Shown: positions 1 to 5,935 of the stretch, one piece after another
Position numbering within the stretch: the stretch's first letter is position 1
How the letters are laid out: every line of letters begins with the position of its first letter
Origin: Pseudomonadota bacterium
Lineage (GTDB): Bacteria; Pseudomonadota; Gammaproteobacteria; Burkholderiales; Thiobacillaceae
Length of the DNA: 9,669 nt
Direction: 5' to 3'
Assembly: GCA_021791235.1 (NCBI GenBank)
Contig: JAJYXA010000304.1
Location: 1-9,669, forward strand
Program-made: the position numbers and the translations under genes
Notes under the pieces: generated by a model
What the model saw: only the letters and a program-made list of their open reading frames with translations
What the model was told of the DNA's origin: nothing
Databases searched by the model: none

Positions 1-701
1 TCGGCGTGTGGCTGAAGCTGGAAGAAACGGCAGAGGGGTTTTCGCTGACGCTGACCGACGAAGACGGACACAGCGCGACGGTGAACGCCGCGCACGCCAA
101 GGAACCGGCCAGGGATTCCGCCAAAGCCGAGGCCAGCCTGCGTGAGCATCTGGGCAAATTCGGGACCACGCACTTTGCCCCGATGGGCATTGCACTGGAA
201 CTGACGCAAGCCTGGTTCGTTCCAGCGTCCTTCCTCAACGCCCTGCGCCGCGATGCCGTGGCCGCACTGGACGCTGTTCGTGCCGCCGCCTACGTCCGTC
301 CCGCACGCGCGCAGGCAGTCGAGCCGCCGGCGATCTACCCCGAGGACGCGCTGAGCTATCTGGCCAACGTCTACAACCACAAGGCACGCGACTTCTACGC
401 GAAGCACGGCGTCAAGGTCATTGCGGCTGCCTACGAAAGCCACGAGGAAACAGGCGAGGTCTCGCTGATGATCACCAAGCATTGCGTGCGCTATTCGCTT
501 TCCCTGTGTCCCAAGCAGGCCAAGGGTGTCACCGGCGTGCAGGGCACGGTGCGTGCGGCGCCGCTGACGCTGATCAACGGCAGCGAAAAGCTCACCCTGC
601 GCTTCGATTGCAAGCCGTGCGAAATGCACGTGGTGGGGAAACTGAAGCCGGCGGTCGCAAAAAGCAGCGTGCCGCTGACGTTCTACAGGACGCGTCCCTG
701 A
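1..701 (+). CDS. U32-family peptidase / RlhA-like protein, C-terminal part (5' end outside window)
   Basis: The reading frame is open to the left edge, so this is the C-terminal part of a longer protein (RlhA/YdcP relatives are about 650 residues). Numbering from the GTG at position 6, residues about 10-95 resemble the DUF3656 insert of the U32 family, ending in FVPASFLNALRRDAVAAL. A second block (about 112-145, with NVYNHKARDFYAKHGV) leads into a C-terminal cysteine module: C160 and C168 (HCVRYSLSLC), then C202 and C205 (RFDCKPCEM). Family knowledge: E. coli RlhA acts in hydroxylation of 23S rRNA C2501, and U32 proteins of this type carry metal or Fe-S-binding cysteines. The U32 signature itself would lie upstream and cannot be seen. 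The GTG at 6 is unlikely to be the true start. A weak hairpin (GTCCG-N3-CGGAC, 705-717) follows the TGA stop. The next gene is convergent. Confidence 0.8.
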   Translation, partial: GVWLKLEETAEGFSLTLTDEDGHSATVNAAHAKEPARDSAKAEASLREHLGKFGTTHFAPMGIALELTQAWFVPASFLNALRRDAVAALDAVRAAAYVRPARAQAVEPPAIYPEDALSYLANVYNHKARDFYAKHGVKVIAAAYESHEETGEVSLMITKHCVRYSLSLCPKQAKGVTGVQGTVRAAPLTLINGSEKLTLRFDCKPCEMHVVGKLKPAVAKSSVPLTFYRTRP

Positions 702-762
702 TCGGTCCGCCTCGGACAGGGCAGGGCGATCCGCAGAACCGAACCGACCTGCCGCTGGAAAT

Positions 763-1509
763 TTACTTGGCGTACTTGGCGTGCATGGAAACGACCGGCG
801 CGTTTTGTGACGGCGCGGTTGATTCGGATCCGGATTCGCATACTTCCTGGCATTCGCTGCGGTCGAGCCGGTAGAGGGCGAGCACCAGACCGACCGACGA
901 AATCAGCAGGAAGTAGGGGCCGAACAGCCAGAACACCAGCGGGATGGCGAAGAAGAAGGCCCGCATGCCGATCGCGAACATGTTGCCGGCGCGATTCAGG
1001 CGGTGGGCAACCGCCCGCGGAGAGAGCGCGTGATGCGTGCCGTGTTCCGGCACATTCACCATGAACAGCACATGATTGGCCAGTCGAACGGACATGGCGA
1101 AGGCGAAGAAGGCGACGATGAAGTCCACCAGCAGCAGCATCACCTTCAGGATCCACAATGCGGTGGCATGCGAACCGCCGATGCTCAGGACGTGCCAGCT
1201 GTGCGAGATGTTTTCCGCCTGGCCGGACAGGGTCAGCGTGCCGATGATGAGCAGCGCCGCGGTGGAGGCCATGAGCGAGGGGGCCATGATGAAGTTGCGC
1301 AACGTCTGCACTGCCATGATGTCCTTGGCGGAATTGCTGCGCATGACATGTTCAACCCACAGCCTGCGCGACAGGGCGTTGACGCCGTGGATACTATAGG
1401 TGGGGTTTTCCCGCACCTTCATGTTGAGGAACAGGTAATACGTGGCAACGCATGCTGCGCTGATCACGAACGCTACAAGATCGGTTACAAATTCGGCAAA
1501 CAAGTCCAT
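763..1509 (-). CDS. DUF599 family membrane protein
   Basis: A 248-residue protein with about four hydrophobic segments (roughly residues 8-29, 77-96, 117-142 and 184-212). It carries the conserved DUF599 pattern: an N-terminal helix, then a cytosolic-looking stretch with RRLWVEHVMR (49-57) and AVQTLRNFIMAPSLMASTAA (66-85). The second half, with VRLANHVLFMVNVPE and a hydrophobic hairpin, also fits the family. No biochemical function is established for DUF599. An inner-membrane location is inferred from hydrophobicity. The ATG at 1509-1507 is preceded by an AGGA-type Shine-Dalgarno about 10 nt upstream. The tail after about residue 218 is polar, Ser-rich and probably variable. The gene lies 49 bp behind the small gene at 1559-1756 on the same strand with no clear terminator between them, so co-transcription from the sigma-54 promoter at 1796-1811 is possible but unproven. 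Confidence 0.82.
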   Translation of the reverse strand: MDLFAEFVTDLVAFVISAACVATYYLFLNMKVRENPTYSIHGVNALSRRLWVEHVMRSNSAKDIMAVQTLRNFIMAPSLMASTAALLIIGTLTLSGQAENISHSWHVLSIGGSHATALWILKVMLLLVDFIVAFFAFAMSVRLANHVLFMVNVPEHGTHHALSPRAVAHRLNRAGNMFAIGMRAFFFAIPLVFWLFGPYFLLISSVGLVLALYRLDRSECQEVCESGSESTAPSQNAPVVSMHAKYAK

Positions 1510-1558
1510 TCCCTCGGTTTCCTGGTCGATTCATCAGTCATGCGGCTGGGGGAAGGGC

Positions 1559-1756
1559 TCACAACGCGCCCTGGGCATGCCGGATCCCCGGCGCAGCAGA
1601 AGACGTGTCGGCCGCTGCGGACACCGATCCGCGCTGGGCCTGGTTCTGGCCCGATGCAGACGGCAGATCGACCTGGCGGAGCAACGTGTTGAATTCACCC
1701 TGGTTGCCAACATTCGCGAAGGCCAGGGCGTTGAGGATTTTGGTCATAAGGTTCAT
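1559..1756 (-). CDS. candidate small protein (65 aa), predicted sigma-54-dependent
   Basis: I do not recognise this protein. It has a hydrophobic/amphipathic N-terminus (MNLMTKILNALAFANVGNQG), a polar middle (EFNTLLRQVDLP) and a low-complexity Ala/Ser/Gln C-terminus, with no cysteine. No cleavable signal peptide or long membrane segment is evident. Evidence that it is real: most codons end in G or C as in the neighbouring genes. The ATG also lies about 28 nt downstream of the start point predicted from a near-consensus sigma-54 promoter, with no other gene in between. A weak purine-rich GTGAG sits 6 nt before the ATG. DUF599 follows 49 bp downstream on the same strand. Its position divergent to a kinase/NtrC-type regulator pair suggests it is a direct output or modulator of that system. 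That role is inference. It could instead be a leader or non-coding transcript. Confidence 0.5.
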   Translation of the reverse strand: MNLMTKILNALAFANVGNQGEFNTLLRQVDLPSASGQNQAQRGSVSAAADTSSAAPGIRHAQGAL

Positions 1757-1795
1757 GGTGGTCTCACGATCATGGTTGCTGATGCCTTAAACAAC

Positions 1796-1811
1796 GCATA
1801 TTGCGTGCCAT
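1796..1811 (-). promoter_or_regulatory. sigma-54 (RpoN) -24/-12 promoter
   Basis: Read on the minus strand the site is TGGCACGCAATATGCG, against the consensus TGGCACG-N4-TTGCW. The -24 block TGGCACG is perfect. The -12 block is ATGC instead of TTGC, and the essential GG and GC are separated by exactly 10 nt. The predicted transcription start is near 1784, about 28 nt before the ATG of the 65-residue gene. An NtrC-class activator gene lies immediately on the other side of the control region, and matching inverted repeats are present upstream. The element overlaps a short palindrome, ACGCA-N3-TGCGT (1794-1806). Its core GCATATTGC also occurs in the operator at 1978-1992. Confidence 0.75.
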
Positions 1812-1832
1812 GTCTATAACACTATGTTTATA

Positions 1833-1855
1833 AAGCAATTAATTGTTTATTGCTT
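1833..1855. promoter_or_regulatory. IHF-like site / AT-rich inverted repeat between enhancer and promoter
   Basis: The 10-bp palindrome CAATTAATTG (1836-1845) is nested in a wider inverted repeat AAGCAAT-N9-ATTGCTT (1833-1839 with 1849-1855). On the minus strand AAACAATTAATTG (1848-1836) matches the IHF consensus WATCAANNNNTTR at all but one specified position. On the plus strand AAGCAATTAATTG (1833-1845) does the same. It lies about 50-70 bp upstream of the predicted sigma-54 start point, between the promoter and the first GTTGC-N5-GCAAC repeat. Bending by IHF is commonly needed at that position in sigma-54 systems. IHF binding is inference from sequence and position. Confidence 0.45.
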
Positions 1856-1875
1856 GGGTGTTCGAGCGATTGTGT

Positions 1876-1890
1876 GTTGCTTAATGCAAC
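1876..1890. promoter_or_regulatory. inverted repeat GTTGC-N5-GCAAC, proximal copy (putative activator-binding site)
   Basis: GTTGCTTAATGCAAC has perfect 5-bp arms around a 5-nt AT spacer. The centre (1883) is about 99 bp upstream of the start point predicted for the minus-strand sigma-54 promoter, a typical enhancer distance. The same arms and spacing recur at 1978-1992. The likely binding protein is the NtrC-class regulator encoded at 3549-4913, whose Fis-type C-terminal HTH would bind such a dyad as a dimer. This assignment rests on proximity. Confidence 0.55.
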
Positions 1891-1969
1891 GAATAATCCT
1901 TGGTATGTTTTTCTAAGTAACTGTAATAAAAATGAAAAATCTGTTTAAGCGCGATACTGTTGCACCCGG

Positions 1970-1998
1970 TTTAATTTGTTGCATATTGCAACTATACT
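1970..1998 (+). promoter_or_regulatory. putative sigma-70 promoter of the kinase/regulator operon
   Basis: A good -10 hexamer, TATACT (1993-1998), has a poor -35 candidate, TTTAAT (1970-1975), 17 bp upstream. The predicted start is near 2005, giving a leader of about 30 nt before the ATG at 2035. The inverted repeat at 1978-1992 fills the spacer, which suggests autoregulation. The weak -35 keeps this call tentative. Confidence 0.4.
1978..1992. promoter_or_regulatory. inverted repeat GTTGC-N5-GCAAC, distal copy, overlapping the kinase promoter
   Basis: GTTGCATATTGCAAC pairs over 6 bp (GTTGCA-N3-TGCAAC) and shares the GTTGC-N5-GCAAC pattern with 1876-1890. The centres are 102 bp apart. It lies about 201 bp upstream of the sigma-54 start point. 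It also occupies the spacer between the putative -35 and -10 of the kinase operon, touching TATACT. A regulator bound here could act as an enhancer in one direction and block or adjust its own promoter in the other. Confidence 0.55.
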
Positions 1999-2020
1999 GA
2001 GGGCGTCGACGAGAACGGCT

Positions 2021-2027
2021 GGAGGGG
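2021..2027 (+). promoter_or_regulatory. ribosome binding site of the histidine kinase gene
   Basis: GGAGGGG lies 7 nt before the ATG at 2035. It is the strongest Shine-Dalgarno around and fixes that start. Confidence 0.7.
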
Positions 2028-2034
2028 CGGATCC

Positions 2035-3552
2035 ATGATCCCTACTATTCGCGGTGCGCTTCAGCGCCATTCCCTGCAGGGAAAAATCACCCTTGGGTAT
2101 TACGCGGTGGCTGCGATCATTCTGGTGGCCTCCCTGTTTTTCGTGGGGGAGTTGCGCACGCTGGAAGCGCGGGTGGTCCTCGGGCAGCGGGCCACCGATC
2201 TGTTCAACACCGTGCTGGAGATACGCCGCTTCGAGCGCAACTATTTCCTGCACCATCAGGCCGCCGATCTCGAGGAAAACGCGGCGTACATCCAGCTTGC
2301 CAAGACCATGCTCACGGACAACCGGGCGGACTTCCTGGCGATCGCCACGCAGGCGCGCCTGGGGGAATTGCACACGCTGCTCGGCGACTATCAGCGGCAG
2401 ATGTCGGCCTTCGCTGCCGTCGACCAGCCACCGCTCGAACTGGAGCCTCGGGTGCGTACCCTGGGGCAGGAGCTGGTCGCCATTGCGGAGGACATGGCGG
2501 GTTCGGAGCGGCGCCAGATACAGACAACCCTGGCCTCTTTCCGCACGCTGCTGATGGGCGTCATTTTGAGCATGGCGCTGCTGATCGTGGTCATCGGCCG
2601 CGCGCTGTCGCTGCGGGTCGTCAGGCCGCTGAAAGAGATGGAAACCAGCGTGGCGGCGATCTCCGCCAACCGGCGCGAGACGCTGTCCGCACCTTCGAAC
2701 GATCGCGAGATCCTGTCCATCATCACGGCCTTCAACCATATGCTGAAGGAGCTGGACCTGCGGCAAAAATCGCTGATGCGCTCGGAGCGGCTGGCCTCGC
2801 TGGGCACCATGCTGTCAGGCGTGGCCCATGAATTGAACAACCCGCTGTCGAACATTTCGACCTCCTGCCAGATCCTGCTGGAAGAGGTCGGCGAGTGCGA
2901 TGCGGCGACGCAGAAACTCTATCTGGCGCAGATCGACCAGCAGACGGAACGGGCGCGCAACATCGTTCGCTCGCTGCTGGATTTTTCCCGCGAACGGGCA
3001 TTCCGGAAGGAGCCAGTGTTGCTGAGGGCACTGGTCGCGCAAACGGTCGGCTTCGTGCGCGGCGAAGTGTCGGCCAAGTCGGTGGTGCGCCTGTCCATAC
3101 CGGAGGATCTGAGCGTACTGGCCGATGCACAGCGCCTGCAGCAGGTATTCGTGAACCTGATCCGCAATGCCATGGAGGGACTGGGTCCGCAGGGGCGAAT
3201 CGATATTTCCGCGCAGATCGTGCATGCCAGCGAACCGCCCGTAGGCACCGCATTGGGCGAGGGGTGCGAGATGAAAGGTGAGATGGTGGAAATCCTGATT
3301 GCGGACAACGGGCCGGGCATCGCACCGGACATTCTGCCGCGCATTTTCGATCCGTTTTTCACCACCAAGGACGTCGGCCACGGCATGGGGCTGGGGCTGT
3401 TCGTCGTGTATGAAATCGTCGATGAGCATGGCGGCTGCATTGCCGTGCAGAGCACGCCGGGACAGGGCGCGACGTTCTGCATCCGTTTGCCGCGCGAAGG
3501 GCAGGGTGCAGGGATCGGGACCAGTGCGAACGAAGACAAGGGGGCGCAATGA
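2035..3552 (+). CDS. membrane sensor histidine kinase (NtrB/AtoS-type partner of a sigma-54 regulator)
   Basis: A 505-residue sensor kinase. A first membrane segment (about 18-38) is followed by a periplasmic stretch of about 130 residues and a second membrane segment (about 170-190). The periplasmic part is all-helical in appearance, with an ERNYFL motif (67-72) typical of four-helix-bundle sensors. A HAMP linker (about 191-245) follows. The HisKA domain carries the H-box GVAHELNNPLSN with the phospho-acceptor at H265. The ATPase domain has the N box NLIRNAMEG (N374, N378), G1 DNGPG (424-428), F box FDPFFTTK (438-445) and G2 GMGLGL (450-455), so it looks fully active. There is no PAS domain, so the signal is probably read by the periplasmic bundle; its ligand cannot be told from sequence. 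The stop overlaps the regulator start (ATGA), indicating translational coupling. Proposed role: phosphorylation of D54 of the downstream regulator. Confidence 0.93.
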   Translation: MIPTIRGALQRHSLQGKITLGYYAVAAIILVASLFFVGELRTLEARVVLGQRATDLFNTVLEIRRFERNYFLHHQAADLEENAAYIQLAKTMLTDNRADFLAIATQARLGELHTLLGDYQRQMSAFAAVDQPPLELEPRVRTLGQELVAIAEDMAGSERRQIQTTLASFRTLLMGVILSMALLIVVIGRALSLRVVRPLKEMETSVAAISANRRETLSAPSNDREILSIITAFNHMLKELDLRQKSLMRSERLASLGTMLSGVAHELNNPLSNISTSCQILLEEVGECDAATQKLYLAQIDQQTERARNIVRSLLDFSRERAFRKEPVLLRALVAQTVGFVRGEVSAKSVVRLSIPEDLSVLADAQRLQQVFVNLIRNAMEGLGPQGRIDISAQIVHASEPPVGTALGEGCEMKGEMVEILIADNGPGIAPDILPRIFDPFFTTKDVGHGMGLGLFVVYEIVDEHGGCIAVQSTPGQGATFCIRLPREGQGAGIGTSANEDKGAQ

Positions 3553-4913
3553 TGGAAGCAAGCCTGCTGATTGTGGACGACGAGGAGATCGCGCTGCGCA
3601 ATCTCCAGCATGTGATGGAGAAAGAGGGCTACCAGGTCACTGCCACCCAGAGTGGCGCGACTGCAGTCTCGCTGCTCGAATCGCAGCGCTTCGACGTGGT
3701 CCTCACCGATCTGCGCATGGAAGGCGTGGACGGCATGGACGTGCTGAAAAAAAGCCGCGAACTGCAAGCAGAGGCGGAGGTCATTTTCATCACCGGCTAC
3801 GCGACGGCGGAATCCGCCGTGCAGGCGCTGAAGCACGGCGCGTTCTACTACATTGCCAAACCGTTCCGTCTCGACGAGGTGCGCAAAGTGGTGGCCGAGG
3901 CGCTGGAGAAAGTCCGACTGCGCCGCGAGAACGACGAATTGCGCCGCGAAGTGGAAGGCTATCGGGACGGTGAGGGAATCGTCACCCAGGATGTCGAGGT
4001 GCAGCGGCTGCTGGAGATGGCACGGCAGATCGCGCCGACGGACTGCAGTGTGCTCATCACTGGCGAGAGCGGCACCGGCAAGGAACTGTTCGCAAAATAT
4101 CTTCACAAGCACAGCGCGCGGGCCGCGGGTCCCTACGTCGCGATCAACTGCGGCGCGTTCAGCGAGCAACTGCTGGCGAATGAGCTGTTCGGGCACGAGA
4201 AGGGCGCGTTTACCGGCGCTGCCACGCTGAAGAAGGGTCTGATCGAGGTGAGTTCCGGCGGTACGCTGTTTCTCGATGAAGTGACGGAAATGGCGCCGTC
4301 CATGCAGGTCAAGCTGCTGCGCGTTCTGCAGGAAAGGGAAGTGTTACGGGTGGGCGGTACACGGCCGGTGAAGTGCGACGTGCGGGTGCTGGCGGCCACC
4401 AATCGCGACGTCAGCGAGGCGGTAAAGAATGGAAGCTTTCGCGAAGACCTCTATTTCCGGCTGAACGTGGTGAATCTGCACATCCCGCCGCTCTCGCAGC
4501 GGAAAGGCGACATCCCTCTGCTTGCACAGCATTTCCTGCTCAAGTACGCGAGCCGGATGAAGAAGCCGGTGACGCGGATTTCCAGCGAGGTTCTGGCGCT
4601 GCTGGTGGATTACCCGTTCCCCGGCAATGTCCGCGAACTGGAGAACCTGATCGAGCGCGGCACGGCCATGGCGCAGGGCGACACCATCGACGTGGCGCAC
4701 CTGCCGGAAACGCTGCAGAAGCGGGTGGGATTCGACTTCCGCAAGGTCGGAGGACGCCTGCCTACGCTGGATGAACAGGAACAAACCTACATCAGCCGGG
4801 TACTGGACGAAGTACAGGGAAATCAGACGGCGGCGGCGCAGATTCTTGGCATCAACCGCGCCTCGTTGTGGCGCAAGCTCAAGGCGCGGCGGGGCGAAGG
4901 GTCGTCCCGATAA
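3549..4913 (+). CDS. NtrC-class sigma-54-dependent response regulator
   Basis: A 454-residue enhancer-binding protein with the full three-domain layout. The receiver (about 5-118) has the acidic pair D10/D11, phospho-acceptor D54 (VLTDLRM), T82 and K104 (AKPF). The AAA+ sigma-54 activation domain (about 145-385) has Walker A GESGTGKE (172-179), the sigma-54-contacting GAFTGA loop (219-224), Walker B GGTLFLDEV (237-245) and FREDLYFRLNV (297-307). A C-terminal Fis-type HTH (about 405-447) contains NQTAAAQILGINRASLWRKL. All signature residues are intact, so it should hydrolyse ATP and open sigma-54 promoters. It overlaps the kinase gene by 4 bp. ATG codons at 3549 and 3552 are both possible starts. 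Its best candidate target is the divergent sigma-54 promoter at 1796-1811 through the GTTGC-N5-GCAAC repeats. It may control other loci as well. Confidence 0.95.
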   Translation: MMEASLLIVDDEEIALRNLQHVMEKEGYQVTATQSGATAVSLLESQRFDVVLTDLRMEGVDGMDVLKKSRELQAEAEVIFITGYATAESAVQALKHGAFYYIAKPFRLDEVRKVVAEALEKVRLRRENDELRREVEGYRDGEGIVTQDVEVQRLLEMARQIAPTDCSVLITGESGTGKELFAKYLHKHSARAAGPYVAINCGAFSEQLLANELFGHEKGAFTGAATLKKGLIEVSSGGTLFLDEVTEMAPSMQVKLLRVLQEREVLRVGGTRPVKCDVRVLAATNRDVSEAVKNGSFREDLYFRLNVVNLHIPPLSQRKGDIPLLAQHFLLKYASRMKKPVTRISSEVLALLVDYPFPGNVRELENLIERGTAMAQGDTIDVAHLPETLQKRVGFDFRKVGGRLPTLDEQEQTYISRVLDEVQGNQTAAAQILGINRASLWRKLKARRGEGSSR

Positions 4914-4914
4914 G

Positions 4915-4947
4915 GTCTTTTCCTGCGAAAGCCGGATGCGAAAAGAC
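4915..4947. terminator. inverted repeat between convergent genes (possible bidirectional transcript end)
   Basis: GTCTTTTC (4915-4922) pairs perfectly with GAAAAGAC (4940-4947) across a 17-nt loop. It starts just after the regulator stop codon and lies before the end of the convergent ModE-like gene. No T-run follows on either strand, so a classical intrinsic terminator is doubtful. Confidence 0.35.
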
Positions 4948-4980
4948 GCCTGCGTCCAGCCCGGTTGTCGGCCCGCACGT

Positions 4981-5316
4981 TCAGGCGTTTCGACCGGGCA
5001 GGTCCTGCGCCAGCTTCTGCATGAACGCGGTGTGTCGTGCTTCGGCTTTTTGATACGCGGCGATGAGTTGCTCGGCATCGGGCGTAAGCCGGCTGCCGGC
5101 CGGACCACTTGCAACCAGGGGGATGCCCCAGGCCGAATTCATCGCATCCACCGCGTCCCACGCAGCCTTGTAACTCATCTTCATCGTCTTGGCGGCCTTG
5201 GAGATGGAGCCGGTTTCGCGGATGCGCTGCAGCAGCTCGACGCGCCCCCGGCCGAGAAAGTTCTTGCCGTCCAGCGTCAGCCAGAAACGGCCATCTGCCC
5301 TGAGTTGCGTATCCAT
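4981..5316 (-). CDS. one-domain ModE-type winged-HTH transcriptional regulator
   Basis: A 111-residue protein matching only the N-terminal DNA-binding domain of ModE: GRFWLTLDGKNFLGRGRVEL (9-28), then the HTH TGSISKAAKTMKMSYKAAWD (35-54) followed by AVDAMN. The molybdate-binding MOP/Di-MOP domains of full ModE (about 260 residues) are absent, so it is unlikely to sense molybdate as ModE does. The wing is short: GPAGSRLTP replaces the usual longer Gly-rich loop. Such small ModE-like (LysR-type HTH) proteins are common in proteobacteria, and their targets are often unknown. Its closest candidate target is the divergent DUF302 gene 79 bp away, or its own promoter. No Shine-Dalgarno precedes the ATG. 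An extended -10 at 5323-5331 would place the start point at the ATG itself. Confidence 0.85.
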   Translation of the reverse strand: MDTQLRADGRFWLTLDGKNFLGRGRVELLQRIRETGSISKAAKTMKMSYKAAWDAVDAMNSAWGIPLVASGPAGSRLTPDAEQLIAAYQKAEARHTAFMQKLAQDLPGRNA

Positions 5317-5322
5317 GCGGCG

Positions 5323-5331
5323 AGTGTAGCA
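5323..5331 (-). promoter_or_regulatory. extended -10 element of the ModE-like gene
   Basis: Minus-strand TGCTACACT carries the TGN extension plus TACACT. With normal spacing transcription would begin at or next to the A of the ATG (5316), which predicts a leaderless or nearly leaderless mRNA. No clear -35 is seen. Confidence 0.4.
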
Positions 5332-5384
5332 AACGACCCTTGCGGTTCGACCGCGCGCGGCCGAAAATCACGGTTTGAAATACT

Positions 5385-5390
5385 AGGAGA
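5385..5390 (+). promoter_or_regulatory. ribosome binding site of the DUF302 gene
   Basis: AGGAGA lies 5 nt before the ATG at 5396, a strong site that fixes the start. Confidence 0.7.
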
Positions 5391-5395
5391 GTGCC

Positions 5396-5854
5396 ATGAA
5401 AAAATTCCTCGCCGTTTGCGCGATCGCGTGTATGCCGCTTTCTGCGATGGCTGCCGATGCCTACACGGTCCTGTTCAAGACCCAGGGAACGTTCCAGGAT
5501 GTGCGCGATTCGCTTCAATTCGCGATTGAGGGCAAGGGACTCAAGATCAATCACACCAACAAGATCGCCGAAATGCTGGCACGCACCGGCCCGGAGATCG
5601 GCGCGACCAGGCAGGTGTACGTCGACGGCGAACAGTTCGAGTTCTGCAGCGCCACCATTTCCCGCAAGATGATGGAGGCCGATCCGAATGCGATGGTGAT
5701 GTGCCCCTACATCGTGTCGGTGTACACGGTTCCGAACGACAAGAGCGTCTATATCGCCTACCGCAAGCCCGGGCCCACCAGGAATCCTGCGCTGAAGAAA
5801 GCGCTGGCCGACGTGGAAAAGCTGCTTAACGACATCATCAAGCAGGCGATGTGA
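5396..5854 (+). CDS. secreted DUF302 family protein
   Basis: A 152-residue protein with a clear Sec signal peptide: MKK, a hydrophobic core to about residue 17, and a likely cut after A19 or A20 (AMAA/DAY). The mature part is one DUF302 domain (about 25-130), including QFAIEGKGLKINHTNKIAEM (41-60), FEFCSATISRKM (81-92) and the family hallmark VMCPYIVSVYTVPN (101-114), ending in YIAYRKP (119-125). Two cysteines remain after cleavage (C84, C103) and might form a disulfide in the periplasm; that is inference. DUF302 has no settled biochemical role. The gene is divergent from the ModE-like regulator, which may control it. A 6-bp GC hairpin (GCACGC-N5-GCGTGC, 5871-5887) follows the stop. Confidence 0.88.
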   Translation: MKKFLAVCAIACMPLSAMAADAYTVLFKTQGTFQDVRDSLQFAIEGKGLKINHTNKIAEMLARTGPEIGATRQVYVDGEQFEFCSATISRKMMEADPNAMVMCPYIVSVYTVPNDKSVYIAYRKPGPTRNPALKKALADVEKLLNDIIKQAM

Positions 5855-5870
5855 GGGTGCGCGGGTCCAG

Positions 5871-5887
5871 GCACGCCCGGAGCGTGC
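5871..5887 (+). terminator. GC-rich hairpin after the DUF302 gene
   Basis: GCACGC (5871-5876) pairs perfectly with GCGTGC (5882-5887) over a 5-nt loop, 16 nt after the stop codon. No T-run follows, so it is only a possible terminator or mRNA-stabilising hairpin. Confidence 0.35.
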
Positions 5888-5935
5888 ATGCCAGGGGCCG
5901 GATGTGAATTGGGGCGGCTGCATTAGAATGGCGGC

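Larger units (their letters stand above)
1757..2034. other. AT-rich divergent regulatory region
   Basis: A 278-bp stretch without a supportable gene, much richer in A/T than the flanking coding DNA, especially 1785-2000. It holds, from left to right: the leader of the small minus-strand gene, a sigma-54 promoter (minus strand), an IHF-like AT-rich palindromic site, two GTTGC-N5-GCAAC inverted repeats, and a sigma-70-like promoter with a strong ribosome binding site for the kinase operon (plus strand). The separate elements are listed individually. Confidence 0.75.

Noticed and set aside
1003..1692. 229-codon plus-strand open frame opposite DUF599
   Set aside because: His/Gln/Gly/Asp-rich antisense translation, and the DUF599 match on the other strand is clear.
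1605..1790. 61-codon plus-strand frame opposite the candidate small gene
   Set aside because: No promoter or ribosome site, unusual Trp-rich composition, and the minus-strand alternative has a sigma-54 promoter.
1959..1963. Extra GTTGC half-site as a third operator
   Set aside because: No GCAAC follows at the 5-nt spacing. A 5-bp half-site is expected by chance.
1896..1985. Sigma-54 promoter for the kinase operon on the plus strand
   Set aside because: TTGGTATGTTTTTC lacks GC at the -12 position, and GG...GC at about 1969-1982 has 11 instead of 10 intervening bases.
2919..4196. Long open frame (425 codons) on the minus strand across the kinase and regulator genes
   Set aside because: It lies opposite two genes with complete, well-known motifs. 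Its translation is rich in Arg, His and Gln with no recognisable domain, as expected for an antisense shadow in high-GC DNA.
4823..5923. 366-codon minus-strand open frame crossing the ModE-like and DUF302 genes
   Set aside because: It overlaps a signal-peptide-bearing DUF302 gene and the ModE-like gene, both with family matches. Its composition is shadow-like.
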